This document shows positions 1 to 7,602 of a DNA stretch of 64,000 nucleotides, one piece after another (the first letter of the stretch is position 1; every line of letters begins with the position of its first letter). Both the position numbers and the translations under genes were made by a program. The DNA is from HGM04593 sp045657945. Lineage in GTDB: Bacteria > Bacteroidota > Bacteroidia > Bacteroidales > Bacteroidaceae. Location: the NCBI GenBank assembly GCA_045657945.1, contig JAZOUB010000037.1, forward strand, positions 62,001 to 126,000. The letters are read 5' to 3'. Below the pieces are notes generated by a model that had not been told where the DNA came from, made no database searches, and saw nothing but the letters and a program-made list of their open reading frames with translations.

Positions 1-1
1 A

Positions 2-1924
2 CCGCCGCACAGTGAAATGAGATTCAACTATCTCGACGAGTGGGAATATGCGCAGGATGTCACATTCATCAATAATTTCAACACATACGAGGACGAGATA
101 TACCAGAGTATAAAGGATGATGCACTTGTCTATGAGACGCCTGGCGAGGTTGATGATGCTGATCCTATTCTGGGCGAAAGGATAATTGTGCATGATATCG
201 GACAGATTATCTCCATTGCTGAAGAGGGACGCTTCACGACAAAATATCTTGGCAACATTCGTTTGGGAAAAGAGGCCATAACAATTACCAAGAAGCAGGA
301 GTATGACCACACGCTTACTGCTGCCGATGTCGTGACGAGCGCCATGAAACGTCACAACTACAACTGGGCCTATTGGGTGCAACTGATGGTAGTGCTTGGC
401 GAGTACAGCCCTTACACCGTGCCACAACCCGACAAGGAGTACCTGCGCGGACTGCCTGACGCCGACAAAATGACAAACTTCAAAGAGATTGTAATACGCA
501 GCGACGCCAAGACACGTGAACAGTTCAAGAACGGAGATGGTTATTGGGCACCGCTTGCCAACATGCTCGACAGCAAGGTCGCAATGCAGAAATTCTATCT
601 TGGTTTCCTGTCCCAGATGTATCTTTTTGCAGGAAACGGAATTGACGGCTGCCCCGATTACAATCGTTTTTACAGCGCCATCAAAGGACAGACAAGCTAT
701 GATTCCAGTGCGCCCCAAATTGGTTTGGCTTACCCGGAAAACCCTAACTATGTCGCATGCCTGATACCATACTCCCACAAAGAGAAGCAAGGCACACTTG
801 TACCAGAATTTGCAGCTACCGGAAGTTCGCTACGCTACACATCGGTGCAGGGGTACAGCGAAAGCAAGCAGTTCTACTCACCAGACTACAGCAAGATGCA
901 ACCCAGACAGGAGGACTACCGACGCACGCTCATATGGGTTCCACAAATTGAAATAAACGACAATGGCGAAGCGGTAATTGAACTGTACAACACAAACAAC
1001 TGCAACAACATTGTAGTTGAGGTTGCCGGAAGAAACGGCACATCAATATACAGCAACGATGCAGTGACAACAACAAGAATCAACACAGCAAACGAGAAAC
1101 AGAATTCAAATGCAGCGGCACAAGAGAAACCGGCCGAGAAAAAGGAAGAGGCTTTGAGCCCCGAGGTTGAGGCTGCTTGCGCATGGGAGCATGAAAAAGG
1201 TGTAATCTACTTCAACAAGGGCAACTACAGGGATGCTATTACCATTTTTGCCGAACTTGTACAATACAAGTATGCACCTTCAATGTACTATGTATCCCTG
1301 TGCTACCGCGACGGTAAAGGCGTTGGAAAGAACCCCACTGCTTCAATGAAGTTCCTGCTCGAGGCTGCAAAACGCGGACATGCTCCGGCACAGTATGATC
1401 TTGCTGTTGAATTTGACAAGGGCAATGTGATTGAACGCAATGATTCACTCGCGCACCATTGGTACGAGACCGCAGCAATGAACGAGGAACCACGCGCACT
1501 GCACGAGATGTCCCATCGTTACCGCGACGGAAAGAATGTGGCACAGAACAGTGAAAAAAGCATAGAACTGCTGGGACAAGCCGCCGAGTTGCAGGAACCC
1601 AACGCAATGTATGAATATGGAGAGTTGCTTATAACAGAAGGCGAGGATGGATACCAATACATGGAAGCATCGGCCAATTTGGGTAATGAAAAGGCAATGA
1701 TTTACATGTTCAATTATCTTGATGGGCAGAAAAGATACAAAGAGGCCTACAAATATGCAAAGGCGTTGTCCGAGGCCGGCAACCACGAAGGTACAAGACG
1801 TATGGCCGACTACTACCTCGAGGGCAAGGGTGTGTCACGCGACAAGCATCTTGCAAAGGATCTCTACTACGAGGCTGCAAGAGCCGGTAACAAAGTTGCA
1901 AAAGAGAAGTTAAGGAACCTTTAA
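2..1924 (+). CDS. C-terminal part of a large plug/alpha-2-macroglobulin-like envelope protein fused to Sel1 repeats (5' end outside window)
   Basis: The reading frame is open to the window edge, so the ATG at 17 is probably internal and the gene starts upstream. The N-terminal part seen here (about residues 1-330 from that ATG) contains LDEWEYAQDVT and RRTLIWVPQ, and a later stretch that reads like the last beta-sandwich of the big Bacteroidetes proteins combining macroglobulin-type and TonB plug-type domains. A low-complexity Asn/Glu/Lys linker follows (about 345-380). The last 240 residues are Sel1/TPR-type helical repeats (YRDGKGV, AAKRGHAPAQYDLA, YLEGKGVSRD). Sel1 repeats usually mediate protein-protein contacts. 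The protein is probably periplasmic or outer-membrane associated; its ligand is unknown. Family placement of the N-terminal part is from remembered motifs and is less sure than the repeat call. Confidence 0.7.
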   Translation, partial: PPHSEMRFNYLDEWEYAQDVTFINNFNTYEDEIYQSIKDDALVYETPGEVDDADPILGERIIVHDIGQIISIAEEGRFTTKYLGNIRLGKEAITITKKQEYDHTLTAADVVTSAMKRHNYNWAYWVQLMVVLGEYSPYTVPQPDKEYLRGLPDADKMTNFKEIVIRSDAKTREQFKNGDGYWAPLANMLDSKVAMQKFYLGFLSQMYLFAGNGIDGCPDYNRFYSAIKGQTSYDSSAPQIGLAYPENPNYVACLIPYSHKEKQGTLVPEFAATGSSLRYTSVQGYSESKQFYSPDYSKMQPRQEDYRRTLIWVPQIEINDNGEAVIELYNTNNCNNIVVEVAGRNGTSIYSNDAVTTTRINTANEKQNSNAAAQEKPAEKKEEALSPEVEAACAWEHEKGVIYFNKGNYRDAITIFAELVQYKYAPSMYYVSLCYRDGKGVGKNPTASMKFLLEAAKRGHAPAQYDLAVEFDKGNVIERNDSLAHHWYETAAMNEEPRALHEMSHRYRDGKNVAQNSEKSIELLGQAAELQEPNAMYEYGELLITEGEDGYQYMEASANLGNEKAMIYMFNYLDGQKRYKEAYKYAKALSEAGNHEGTRRMADYYLEGKGVSRDKHLAKDLYYEAARAGNKVAKEKLRNL

Positions 1925-1961
1925 TAGAGCGGAAAGGTTAAAACGGGAAAGTGAAATCCGA

Positions 1962-2031
1962 GGTTAATTTAACCGAGGGTTCGACAAAGCAGCGGGTAAG
2001 CGGGTAAAAGTCAAGTTATTTGAACTTTTAC
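1962..2031. repeat. Two short hairpins in the 1925-2247 spacer, related to dispersed repeats elsewhere in the window
   Basis: Positions 1962-1974 form a small palindrome (GGTTA/TAACC, three-base loop). Positions 2004-2014 pair with 2020-2031 (GTAAAAGTCAA against TTGAACTTTTAC, one bulge). Immediately after come GCGAGCAGGAGC and GGTTCAA words, nearly identical to the words at 56800-56818. The rest of this 320-base spacer shows no gene. Confidence 0.5.
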
Positions 2032-2247
2032 AGCGAGCAGGAGCTGGTTCAACGAAGTTAACATCGGCAGCAATAGGTCGCGCGAAGCACCGGCGAAGTT
2101 GGTGTCACGTGAGTTGCGGGAAGACGATGTTGTCAAAGCAACAATATATAACAGAAAGTTTAAACACACATAAATGTAGTTAAAGAAGAAAGCCTGCTTT
2201 GACGTTTGATACATTTTTTGTTATTTTGCAAAAGCAATCAAGAAGCA

Positions 2248-3453
2248 ATGGACAAGAGCAACAACACATACAACAGCACCATGCAACTGCGATGCGAACC
2301 TATCGAGTGTGTTAGGATAGGTTTCGTAGGACTTGGCGTACGCGCAAAGCGCGCCGTGCACCGCATGATGCACATTGACGGTTGCAAGGTTGTCGCATTA
2401 TGCGACCTTGTTGACGAAAATATCAAAGATGCGACCGGCATAATTGCAAGATTCGGGCATCCCTCCCCTGCAACATTCACAGGCAATGAGGGGTGGAAAG
2501 AACTTTGCAGGTTGCCCGATGTTGACCTTGTATATATCTGCACCGACTGGACAAGCCATGCCGATATTGCAGTATATGCCATGCAACATGGCAAACATAT
2601 AGCAACAGAAGTCCCTGCAGCGACCACGATTGCCGATTGTTGGCGACTCGTTGACACGGCCGAGCAGACAATGCGCCACTGCATTATGCTCGAGAACTGT
2701 TGCTATGACGAGTTTGAGCTATGCGTGCTCAACATGGCGCAGAAAGGACTGTTCGGTGAAATAATACACACCGAGGGCTCCTACCTGCACGACCTGCGCG
2801 AGCGCATATCTACAAACGATAACGGTAAGCGCAAATGGAGCAACTGGCAGGTCGATTTCATGAACAGTCACAACGGTAACCCCTACCCCACACATGGACT
2901 TGGCCCTATTGCACTTGCCATGAACATCAACCGCGGTGATAGAATGAAGAGCATTGTATCAGTATCATCAATGCGTGTAGGAGAGAAAAATGGCCTCAAT
3001 GGTACAATGAACAGTTCTGTCATTACAACCGAAAAGGGTAAGACCATACTCGTACAGCACTGCATATCGTTGCCACGCCCATATAGCCGTTCATTCCTCG
3101 TGAGCGGAACTGAGGGATTTGCACAGAAATACCCCATTGAGGCCTTTGCCTTCACACCTGACAGCGAGAACGCATTGACTGGCGACAAGTGCACAGCCAT
3201 AATGAAAGAGCATTGCCACCCGTATGTAAAGAAGTACAAGCAACGCGGTATGGAGCTTTGCGGACGCCGCTGGATTGACTATGCTATGGACTGCCGCTTG
3301 ATACATTGCCTGAGGAACGGACTGCCACTTGACATGAATGTCTATGACGCTGCACTATGGAGCTGCCTTGTGGAGTTGACAGACACATCGGCCAACAATG
3401 GCGGCATGCCGGTGGAAATCCCCGATTTCACCCGTGGCAAGTGGAGAAAATAG
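2248..3453 (+). CDS. Gfo/Idh/MocA-fold protein of the GH109 (NAD-dependent alpha-N-acetylgalactosaminidase) type
   Basis: The N-terminal Rossmann domain begins with a VRIGFVGLGVRAKR nucleotide-binding loop (residues ~22-35). The centre carries the motif order typical of GH109 enzymes: EVPAATT, LENCCYDEFEL, GEIIHTEGSYLHDLR, then NPYPTHGLGP. GH109 members bind NAD(H) tightly and cleave alpha-GalNAc by an oxidation-elimination-reduction cycle; that is family knowledge. No signal peptide is visible, so a cytoplasmic location is suggested, although many relatives are exported. I chose the ATG at 2248: an in-frame ATG at 2206 would add 14 residues translated from a T-rich, promoter-like stretch. 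About 400 residues, normal for the family. A strong terminator follows. Other sugar dehydrogenase activities of the same fold cannot be excluded. Confidence 0.8.
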   Translation: MDKSNNTYNSTMQLRCEPIECVRIGFVGLGVRAKRAVHRMMHIDGCKVVALCDLVDENIKDATGIIARFGHPSPATFTGNEGWKELCRLPDVDLVYICTDWTSHADIAVYAMQHGKHIATEVPAATTIADCWRLVDTAEQTMRHCIMLENCCYDEFELCVLNMAQKGLFGEIIHTEGSYLHDLRERISTNDNGKRKWSNWQVDFMNSHNGNPYPTHGLGPIALAMNINRGDRMKSIVSVSSMRVGEKNGLNGTMNSSVITTEKGKTILVQHCISLPRPYSRSFLVSGTEGFAQKYPIEAFAFTPDSENALTGDKCTAIMKEHCHPYVKKYKQRGMELCGRRWIDYAMDCRLIHCLRNGLPLDMNVYDAALWSCLVELTDTSANNGGMPVEIPDFTRGKWRK

Positions 3454-3480
3454 CCAAGGTTATAAAAGAAATAAAATCCC

Positions 3481-3524
3481 TATATAAGAGCAAGCCTGAC
3501 AGTTGGTTTGCTCTTATATTTTTC
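3481..3524 (+). terminator. Rho-independent terminator after the GH109-type gene
   Basis: A perfect 12-base inverted repeat (ATATAAGAGCAA at 3482-3493 and TTGCTCTTATAT at 3508-3519) with a 14-base loop is followed by a T run. Confidence 0.85.
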
Positions 3525-3608
3525 AGACTTTAAAAACAAAAAACCAAGACATTAGCCCCATTTTTGTAATTTATTTTCATCAAATATACATTTTTTGACT
3601 GATTATTT

Positions 3609-3638
3609 TTGTTATATCGTTGAGAAATAGTAATTTCG
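3609..3638 (+). promoter_or_regulatory. Bacteroidetes-type promoter for the Ala/Lys/Gly repeat protein
   Basis: TTG at 3609-3611, a 19-base spacer, and TAATTTCG at 3631-3638, one mismatch from TAnnTTTG. It lies about 90 bases upstream of the ATG at 3731. Confidence 0.45.
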
Positions 3639-3730
3639 CGCTCCGTTTTGAGAAAACGCCTGAAATTCTATCAAAAAAAGAGAGTATCCACAAACTGGCG
3701 AAAATACTTTTTTAACAATATATATAGACG

Positions 3731-4381
3731 ATGAAAGTTAAATTTTTGATGTTCGCTTTGGTTGTTGCATTTGGCACAACTGTTAATGCACAGGAGATTA
3801 CAGAGAAAGAAGTTAAATGTGAGAGATGTGAGAACGCCGCTGCTGGTGCCAAGGCCGCAGTCAAGGGCGCAGGCGCAATGGAAGCCAAGAAAGAGGCAGG
3901 CGAGAAAGCAGCTGTTAAAGGCGCTGGTGCCAAGGAGGCCGTAAAGGTTGCAGGTCCTAAGGCTGCGACTGAGATGGGCGCGAAGAAAGAGGCTTGTGGC
4001 AAGGCTGCTCAGAGAGAGGCAGGTCCAAAAGAGGCCATCAAGCTCGCAGGCCCCAAAGCTGCAGGTGCAAAGGAGGCTGTGGATCTCGCAGGTCCTAAGG
4101 CTGCAGGCGAAAAGGCAGCTCCAGGCAAGGCAGCCGTTAAGGGCGCAGGTGCAAAGGGCACTATTAACCCTGCAGGTCCTAAGGGTGCAGGCGCAAAGGG
4201 CGCAGGTGAGAAGGCCGCTGTAAAGGGTGCTGGCAAGAAGGCTGCTGGTAGCAAGGCTGATGCCAAGGCAGAGACTAAGGCTGCAAAGGCTGCTGAGAAA
4301 GAGGCAAAGAAGCAGGCAAAGAAGATTGAGAAGCAGAACAAAGACGCTGAGAAAATGCGCAAGGAGGCTGCAAAGAAATAA
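3731..4381 (+). CDS. Secreted low-complexity, lysine/alanine/glycine-rich repeat protein
   Basis: 216 residues. An ordinary signal peptide (MKVKFLMFALVVAFGTTVNA, then Gln) is followed by a CxxC pair (KCERC) and about 125 residues made of drifting short repeats such as GAGAKEAV, AGPKAA and AVKGAGA. The last 45 residues are a highly charged, probably helical Lys/Glu/Ala tail (AAEKEAKKQAKK). The composition resembles histone H1-like tails or some cell-wall-binding polycations, but I recognise no domain and claim no function. The plus strand is preferred over the long antisense frame because it has a signal peptide, a promoter upstream and a strong terminator just downstream. It is monocistronic between two terminators. 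Confidence 0.75.
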   Translation: MKVKFLMFALVVAFGTTVNAQEITEKEVKCERCENAAAGAKAAVKGAGAMEAKKEAGEKAAVKGAGAKEAVKVAGPKAATEMGAKKEACGKAAQREAGPKEAIKLAGPKAAGAKEAVDLAGPKAAGEKAAPGKAAVKGAGAKGTINPAGPKGAGAKGAGEKAAVKGAGKKAAGSKADAKAETKAAKAAEKEAKKQAKKIEKQNKDAEKMRKEAAKK

Positions 4382-4432
4382 TCTCACTTTGACAATTAAA
4401 AAGGGCTGATTCAAAAGCCCCGTTTAAGAATA

Positions 4433-4475
4433 AACGAACCCTGTCAGAGCATATTCTGACAGGGTTCGTTCTCTT
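4433..4475 (+). terminator. Strong terminator after the repeat-protein gene
   Basis: 16-base perfect inverted repeat (4433-4448 with 4455-4470, core CGAACCCTGTCAGA), six-base loop, then a CTCTTT tail. A weaker GGGCT/AGCCC hairpin lies just upstream at about 4402-4420. Confidence 0.85.
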
Positions 4476-4591
4476 TGCAAAATGACTTTTGTGTCACCCT
4501 CTTTTTTACGCCAAGACATCAGCACCCCACCGCAACAACCAAACAAAAAAAATGCCAACCACTCACTACAAGCAGTCAGCAATTCCAAAAG

Positions 4592-4663
4592 TACCTCGGT
4601 CGGGAATCGAACCCGAATCTAATCTTTAGGAGAGACTTATTCTATCCATTGAACTACCAAGGC
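4592..4663 (-). tRNA. tRNA-Arg (anticodon CCU, reads AGG)
   Basis: On the minus strand the acceptor stem is GCCTTGG paired with CCGAGGT (one G-T), the D stem GTTC/GAAT, the anticodon stem AGTCT/AGATT around the loop CTCCTAA, and the T arm TCGGG-TTCGATT-CCCGA. The discriminator base is A. CCA is not encoded. 72 bases. Confidence 0.93.
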
Positions 4664-4753
4664 CTACATTGCAAAAACCTCAGACATCGCACTCCGGAAA
4701 GTGTCAGCGTTTGCACGCTGTACAAAAAATACATGAGCAGATGTTTGGCACTG

Positions 4754-4784
4754 CGAAGATACAACATTTATTCCCAATCTTCAA
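4754..4784 (-). promoter_or_regulatory. Promoter for tRNA-Arg
   Basis: On the minus strand TTG (4784-4782), 20 bases, then TATCTTCG (4761-4754). It lies about 90 bases upstream of the mature tRNA. Confidence 0.45.
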
Positions 4785-4884
4785 ATGCTTGAATGGCATT
4801 TTAATTGAAACAAACCTTTTTTTTCAAAAAAACGCCCCGGCAATACACCCAGACACTATTTTGATATATTTTAACAAGATTTTT

Positions 4885-4916
4885 TTGAGCACATCTGAAT
4901 AATTGTATTATATTCG
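4885..4916 (+). promoter_or_regulatory. Promoter for the TPR protein
   Basis: TTG at 4885-4887, 21-base spacer, TATATTCG at 4909-4916, about 25 bases before the ATG. Confidence 0.5.
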
Positions 4917-4939
4917 CAAACAAACAGACAGACATTTGT

Positions 4940-5731
4940 ATGAGAACAAGACTGACTTTACTATCACTCTTTTTTGTCATCATAGCAACAGCACAAAGCT
5001 ACAATGAACTTTGCCATAAAGGCATTGAGCACATCAAGAACAGCAACTACAACGAGGCTACGCTATGTTTTGAAAAGGCTGTAATGCAAAGCAGCAACAA
5101 CCGCGAAAAAATACATGCACTTGCCAACCTCGCATATTCGCTTCAAGCATCGGGCAATCTCGCCAAGGCCTTGGACGGCTACACAAAAGCATTAGAAATA
5201 ACCCCAAACGAACTGACATTGCTACAGCAACGCGCCAACATCTACCTGCAGCTTGACAGTACAGGCCTCGCATTAAACGACTACAACATCATTCTGCAAC
5301 ACGAGCCCAGCAACACAGGTGCATTGCTATGCAGGGCACATATATACACCAATACCGGTTCATTTGAAAAGGCATGGAGAGACTACAAGGAACTGCAACG
5401 ATGGTTACCTGACAATCTTAGCGTGCAACTTGGTATTGCCATGCTTTATCAGAAAGAAAAGCGATTCGAAGAGTGTCTCATGGTTCTTACAAGACTGATT
5501 GAGGAGAACCCTGACATTGCAGAGTTATACTTGGCACGCAGCAATCTTGAGAGAGAACGTGGGCACAACGAACTTGCGGTAATGGACATTGAGAAAGCCA
5601 TTGAGCTTGACCCGGACAATGCAAACAACTTCCTTCTGCTATCGATAATATATGAAAAAATGGGCAAGAAAGATGCCGCAAAGAAAAGCCGCGAGAAGGC
5701 CGCATTGTTAGAAAGGAACAAGTTTTTTTGA
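4940..5731 (+). CDS. Exported tetratricopeptide-repeat protein
   Basis: 263 residues. A signal peptide of about 19 residues (ending FVIIATAQS) is followed almost entirely by TPR helices: ALANLAYSLQASGNLAKAL, LLQQRANIYLQL, AELYLARSNLERERG and AVMDIEKAIELDPDN. It is likely a periplasmic or envelope-associated scaffold. TPR proteins bind partner proteins, and nothing here identifies the partner. It stands alone behind its own promoter, with a different transcription unit 100 bases downstream. Confidence 0.8.
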   Translation: MRTRLTLLSLFFVIIATAQSYNELCHKGIEHIKNSNYNEATLCFEKAVMQSSNNREKIHALANLAYSLQASGNLAKALDGYTKALEITPNELTLLQQRANIYLQLDSTGLALNDYNIILQHEPSNTGALLCRAHIYTNTGSFEKAWRDYKELQRWLPDNLSVQLGIAMLYQKEKRFEECLMVLTRLIEENPDIAELYLARSNLERERGHNELAVMDIEKAIELDPDNANNFLLLSIIYEKMGKKDAAKKSREKAALLERNKFF

Positions 5732-5806
5732 CAGCAGCATAAAACAGGCGCTTTACTTTTTGGAAAAAATTTAACAGCAAAAGGTTCTTTTTATAAAATT
5801 TGGTTG

Positions 5807-5814
5807 TACATTTG
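5807..5814 (+). promoter_or_regulatory. -7 element before the AraC-type regulator
   Basis: TACATTTG is an exact TAnnTTTG match. It overlaps the upstream in-frame ATG at 5804, so translation must start later, at 5837. Confidence 0.45.
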
Positions 5815-5836
5815 GGGAAACATTGAAACAACCATT

Positions 5837-6271
5837 ATGAAAGAGCAAACATCTACTCCGTACAACATAAAGGAGAAGCAGGAGAAAAACGCGCTATACC
5901 GTTCATTGATACGCGCAGAGCTTGCCGATGAACTGTATGAGAAAATTCTGAACATCATAATCATTGAAAAGCGTTACCGTAACAAAGACTTCTCGGCCAA
6001 GGAACTAGCCAAGGAACTGGGAACAAACACTCGTTACATTTCGGCGGTCATAAACTCGCGGTTCAACACGAACTTCTCGTGCCTCATAAACGAATACCGC
6101 ATCAAGGAAGCACTGCACAAACTCACTGACAAGAGATTCCAAGAGATGACAATTGAAGAGATTGGCAGCCTTGTAGGCTTTGCCAACCGCCAGTCATTCT
6201 ATGCATCATTCTACCGCATTATGGGTGAAACACCCAACAACTACCGCCGAAGACACACGATTGTCAAGTAA
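5837..6271 (+). CDS. Small AraC-type helix-turn-helix regulator
   Basis: 144 residues. The C-terminal ~100 residues form an AraC/XylS double helix-turn-helix: FSAKELAKELGTNTRYISAVIN is the first HTH region and IEEIGSLVGFANRQSFYASFYR the second, closing with GETPNNYRRR. The ~45-residue N-terminus is too short for a cupin or sensor domain, so it lacks an obvious ligand-binding part. The start at 5837 is preferred to 5804 because 5804 lies in the promoter. The AlkD-like gene begins 11 bases after its stop, so the two are probably co-transcribed. Targets unknown. Confidence 0.8.
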   Translation: MKEQTSTPYNIKEKQEKNALYRSLIRAELADELYEKILNIIIIEKRYRNKDFSAKELAKELGTNTRYISAVINSRFNTNFSCLINEYRIKEALHKLTDKRFQEMTIEEIGSLVGFANRQSFYASFYRIMGETPNNYRRRHTIVK

Positions 6272-6282
6272 AGAATCATATT

Positions 6283-6936
6283 ATGAACGAATTTATCCAG
6301 AACGAAATACGCGAAATCAAGAAGTCGTTCCGCCTCGCCATGAATGGAGTTGTATCGACATTACAACGCCGCCAAGGGCTTGACTACAAAATAAACTTTG
6401 GCGTGGAGATCCCGCGTCTAAAAGGCATAGCTGCCGAACATACCAAAAACGAGGAGTTGGCCACAACACTCTGGCAGGACAACATAAGGGAATGTCGTAT
6501 TTTGGCAATATACCTTATGCCCGAAGAGGGTTTCTGTAATGTAGCCGAAAAATGGATAAGCGAATCCCGATTCACTGAAATTGCCGACCAACTAGCGATG
6601 CATTTACTATGCAAGATGTCAGATGCCACAAACAAAGCACTTGAATGGACAAGAAACAGCGAGGAGATGTTCCGTTACTGCGGATACCAGACCATATCGC
6701 ACCTGTTGCGACGTGGCATAACTCTCAATGAAGCACAGGAGAAGAGACTTCTTGAAAGCCTCGCCAATCTACCGGGCAACGGAACGGGCGTGACGTTAAA
6801 GTGCGCACAGAACGCTCTCATGAACTACCTCGACCGTACCCCCGATGCCGTGGAAAGGCTACGCAAAACCATTGGTTCTTGGAACAACGACGCAGAACCA
6901 TTCATAACATTGCTTGAGAGTTTCGAGAATTATTGA
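6283..6936 (+). CDS. AlkD-like DNA alkylation repair / HEAT-like repeat protein
   Basis: 217 residues, predicted all-helical. The stretch from RLKGIAAEH through ELATTLWQDNIRECRILA matches the AlkD pattern of a helical repeat followed by LA..LW....E.R.LA. Family members lift alkylated bases (3-methyladenine, 7-methylguanine) from DNA, using helical HEAT-like repeats that cradle the duplex. I cannot map the catalytic Asp with certainty, so it might be a non-catalytic relative. It lies 11 bases behind a small AraC-type regulator, an arrangement that recalls adaptive-response regulation, but that is inference. Confidence 0.7.
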   Translation: MNEFIQNEIREIKKSFRLAMNGVVSTLQRRQGLDYKINFGVEIPRLKGIAAEHTKNEELATTLWQDNIRECRILAIYLMPEEGFCNVAEKWISESRFTEIADQLAMHLLCKMSDATNKALEWTRNSEEMFRYCGYQTISHLLRRGITLNEAQEKRLLESLANLPGNGTGVTLKCAQNALMNYLDRTPDAVERLRKTIGSWNNDAEPFITLLESFENY

Positions 6937-7047
6937 CAAGGCCGGCTACAATTGTCCCAAACAGCCACCGAGTTGTTTTATTCCGCTTATTTCTCACTTT
7001 TTATGGAAATTTAAAGCGTTTTATACATTATAATAAAAAATAAGCGA

Positions 7048-7055
7048 TAACTTTG
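7048..7055 (+). promoter_or_regulatory. -7 element for the fur-like/purA operon
   Basis: TAACTTTG is an exact TAnnTTTG match 65 bases before the ATG at 7120. No clear -33 TTG is seen at the usual distance. The rest of the 6937-7119 spacer is plain AT-rich DNA. Confidence 0.5.
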
Positions 7056-7119
7056 TATGTTGTAACTGCCGAAACAAACAACAACAGATATTGTTTTTTT
7101 TGGCAGCAGATGGTAAGGT

Positions 7120-7602
7120 ATGGAGAACAACAGGATTGCCGAAATTGCAAATCAGACATTCCGGGAATATCTGAAAGAGAACAAATGCAGGCGCACACCC
7201 GAGCGTTTTGCCGTTCTTGATGCAATATATTCCCTGAATGGAAGTTTTGAGATAAAGGAACTGATGAGCCACCTCGAGGAACAGAAAAAATTCCGCGTAA
7301 GCCGTGCTACCATATACAACACCATAACATTGCTCATACAGGCCAATCTTGTGACACACCACCAGTTCGGAGCAATTTCAAAATATGAGAAATGCTACGG
7401 CACGGTAAAAGCTTATACCGTTTGTACAAAGTGTGGCAAGGTGACCGAAGTAAGCAATATCAACATAACTGACGAAATAACAAAAAATATAAAGAAATTT
7501 CATTTAACTCATTACTCGCTACACCTTCACGGGCTCTGCAACAAATGCCACCAGGCGATGAAGAGACGTAAGGCAAGGCTGACTAAAAGTAAATTACAAT
7601 GA
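7120..7602 (+). CDS. Fur-family transcriptional regulator (purA-linked type)
   Basis: 160 residues. The N-terminal winged helix contains RRTPERFAVLDAIY and the recognition-helix region SRATIYNTITLLIQA. The C-terminal dimer domain carries two structural zinc pairs, CTKC and CNKC. The usual His-rich regulatory metal site before the first CxxC (HHDH/HHHH type) is replaced by GTVKAYTV, so regulatory metal sensing may be altered. Its TGA overlaps the purA start (ATGA at 7599-7602), so the two are translationally coupled. It may act as a Fur/PerR-like repressor or a purine-linked variant; the signal is not visible from sequence. Confidence 0.85.
   Translation: MENNRIAEIANQTFREYLKENKCRRTPERFAVLDAIYSLNGSFEIKELMSHLEEQKKFRVSRATIYNTITLLIQANLVTHHQFGAISKYEKCYGTVKAYTVCTKCGKVTEVSNINITDEITKNIKKFHLTHYSLHLHGLCNKCHQAMKRRKARLTKSKLQ

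Noticed and set aside
1913..1936. AACCTTTAATAGAGCGG occurs after both the first gene and susC (38903-38919)
   Set aside because: A 17-base match between two places in 64 kb is weak, and most of it is the Asn-Leu-stop end of two coding regions; chance is likely.
2206..2247. Upstream ATG of the GH109-type gene
   Set aside because: It encodes hydrophobic residues from a T-rich promoter-like stretch; conserved sequence begins only after 2248.
3671..4414. Long minus-strand frame (247 codons) opposite the repeat protein
   Set aside because: It is a by-product of the GC-patterned repeats; it is Leu/Cys/Ser-rich low complexity without start signals, while the plus strand has a signal peptide, promoter and terminator.
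4475..4902. Short plus-strand frames over the tRNA-Arg region
   Set aside because: They run across the tRNA and have no codon bias; the region is otherwise AT-rich spacer.
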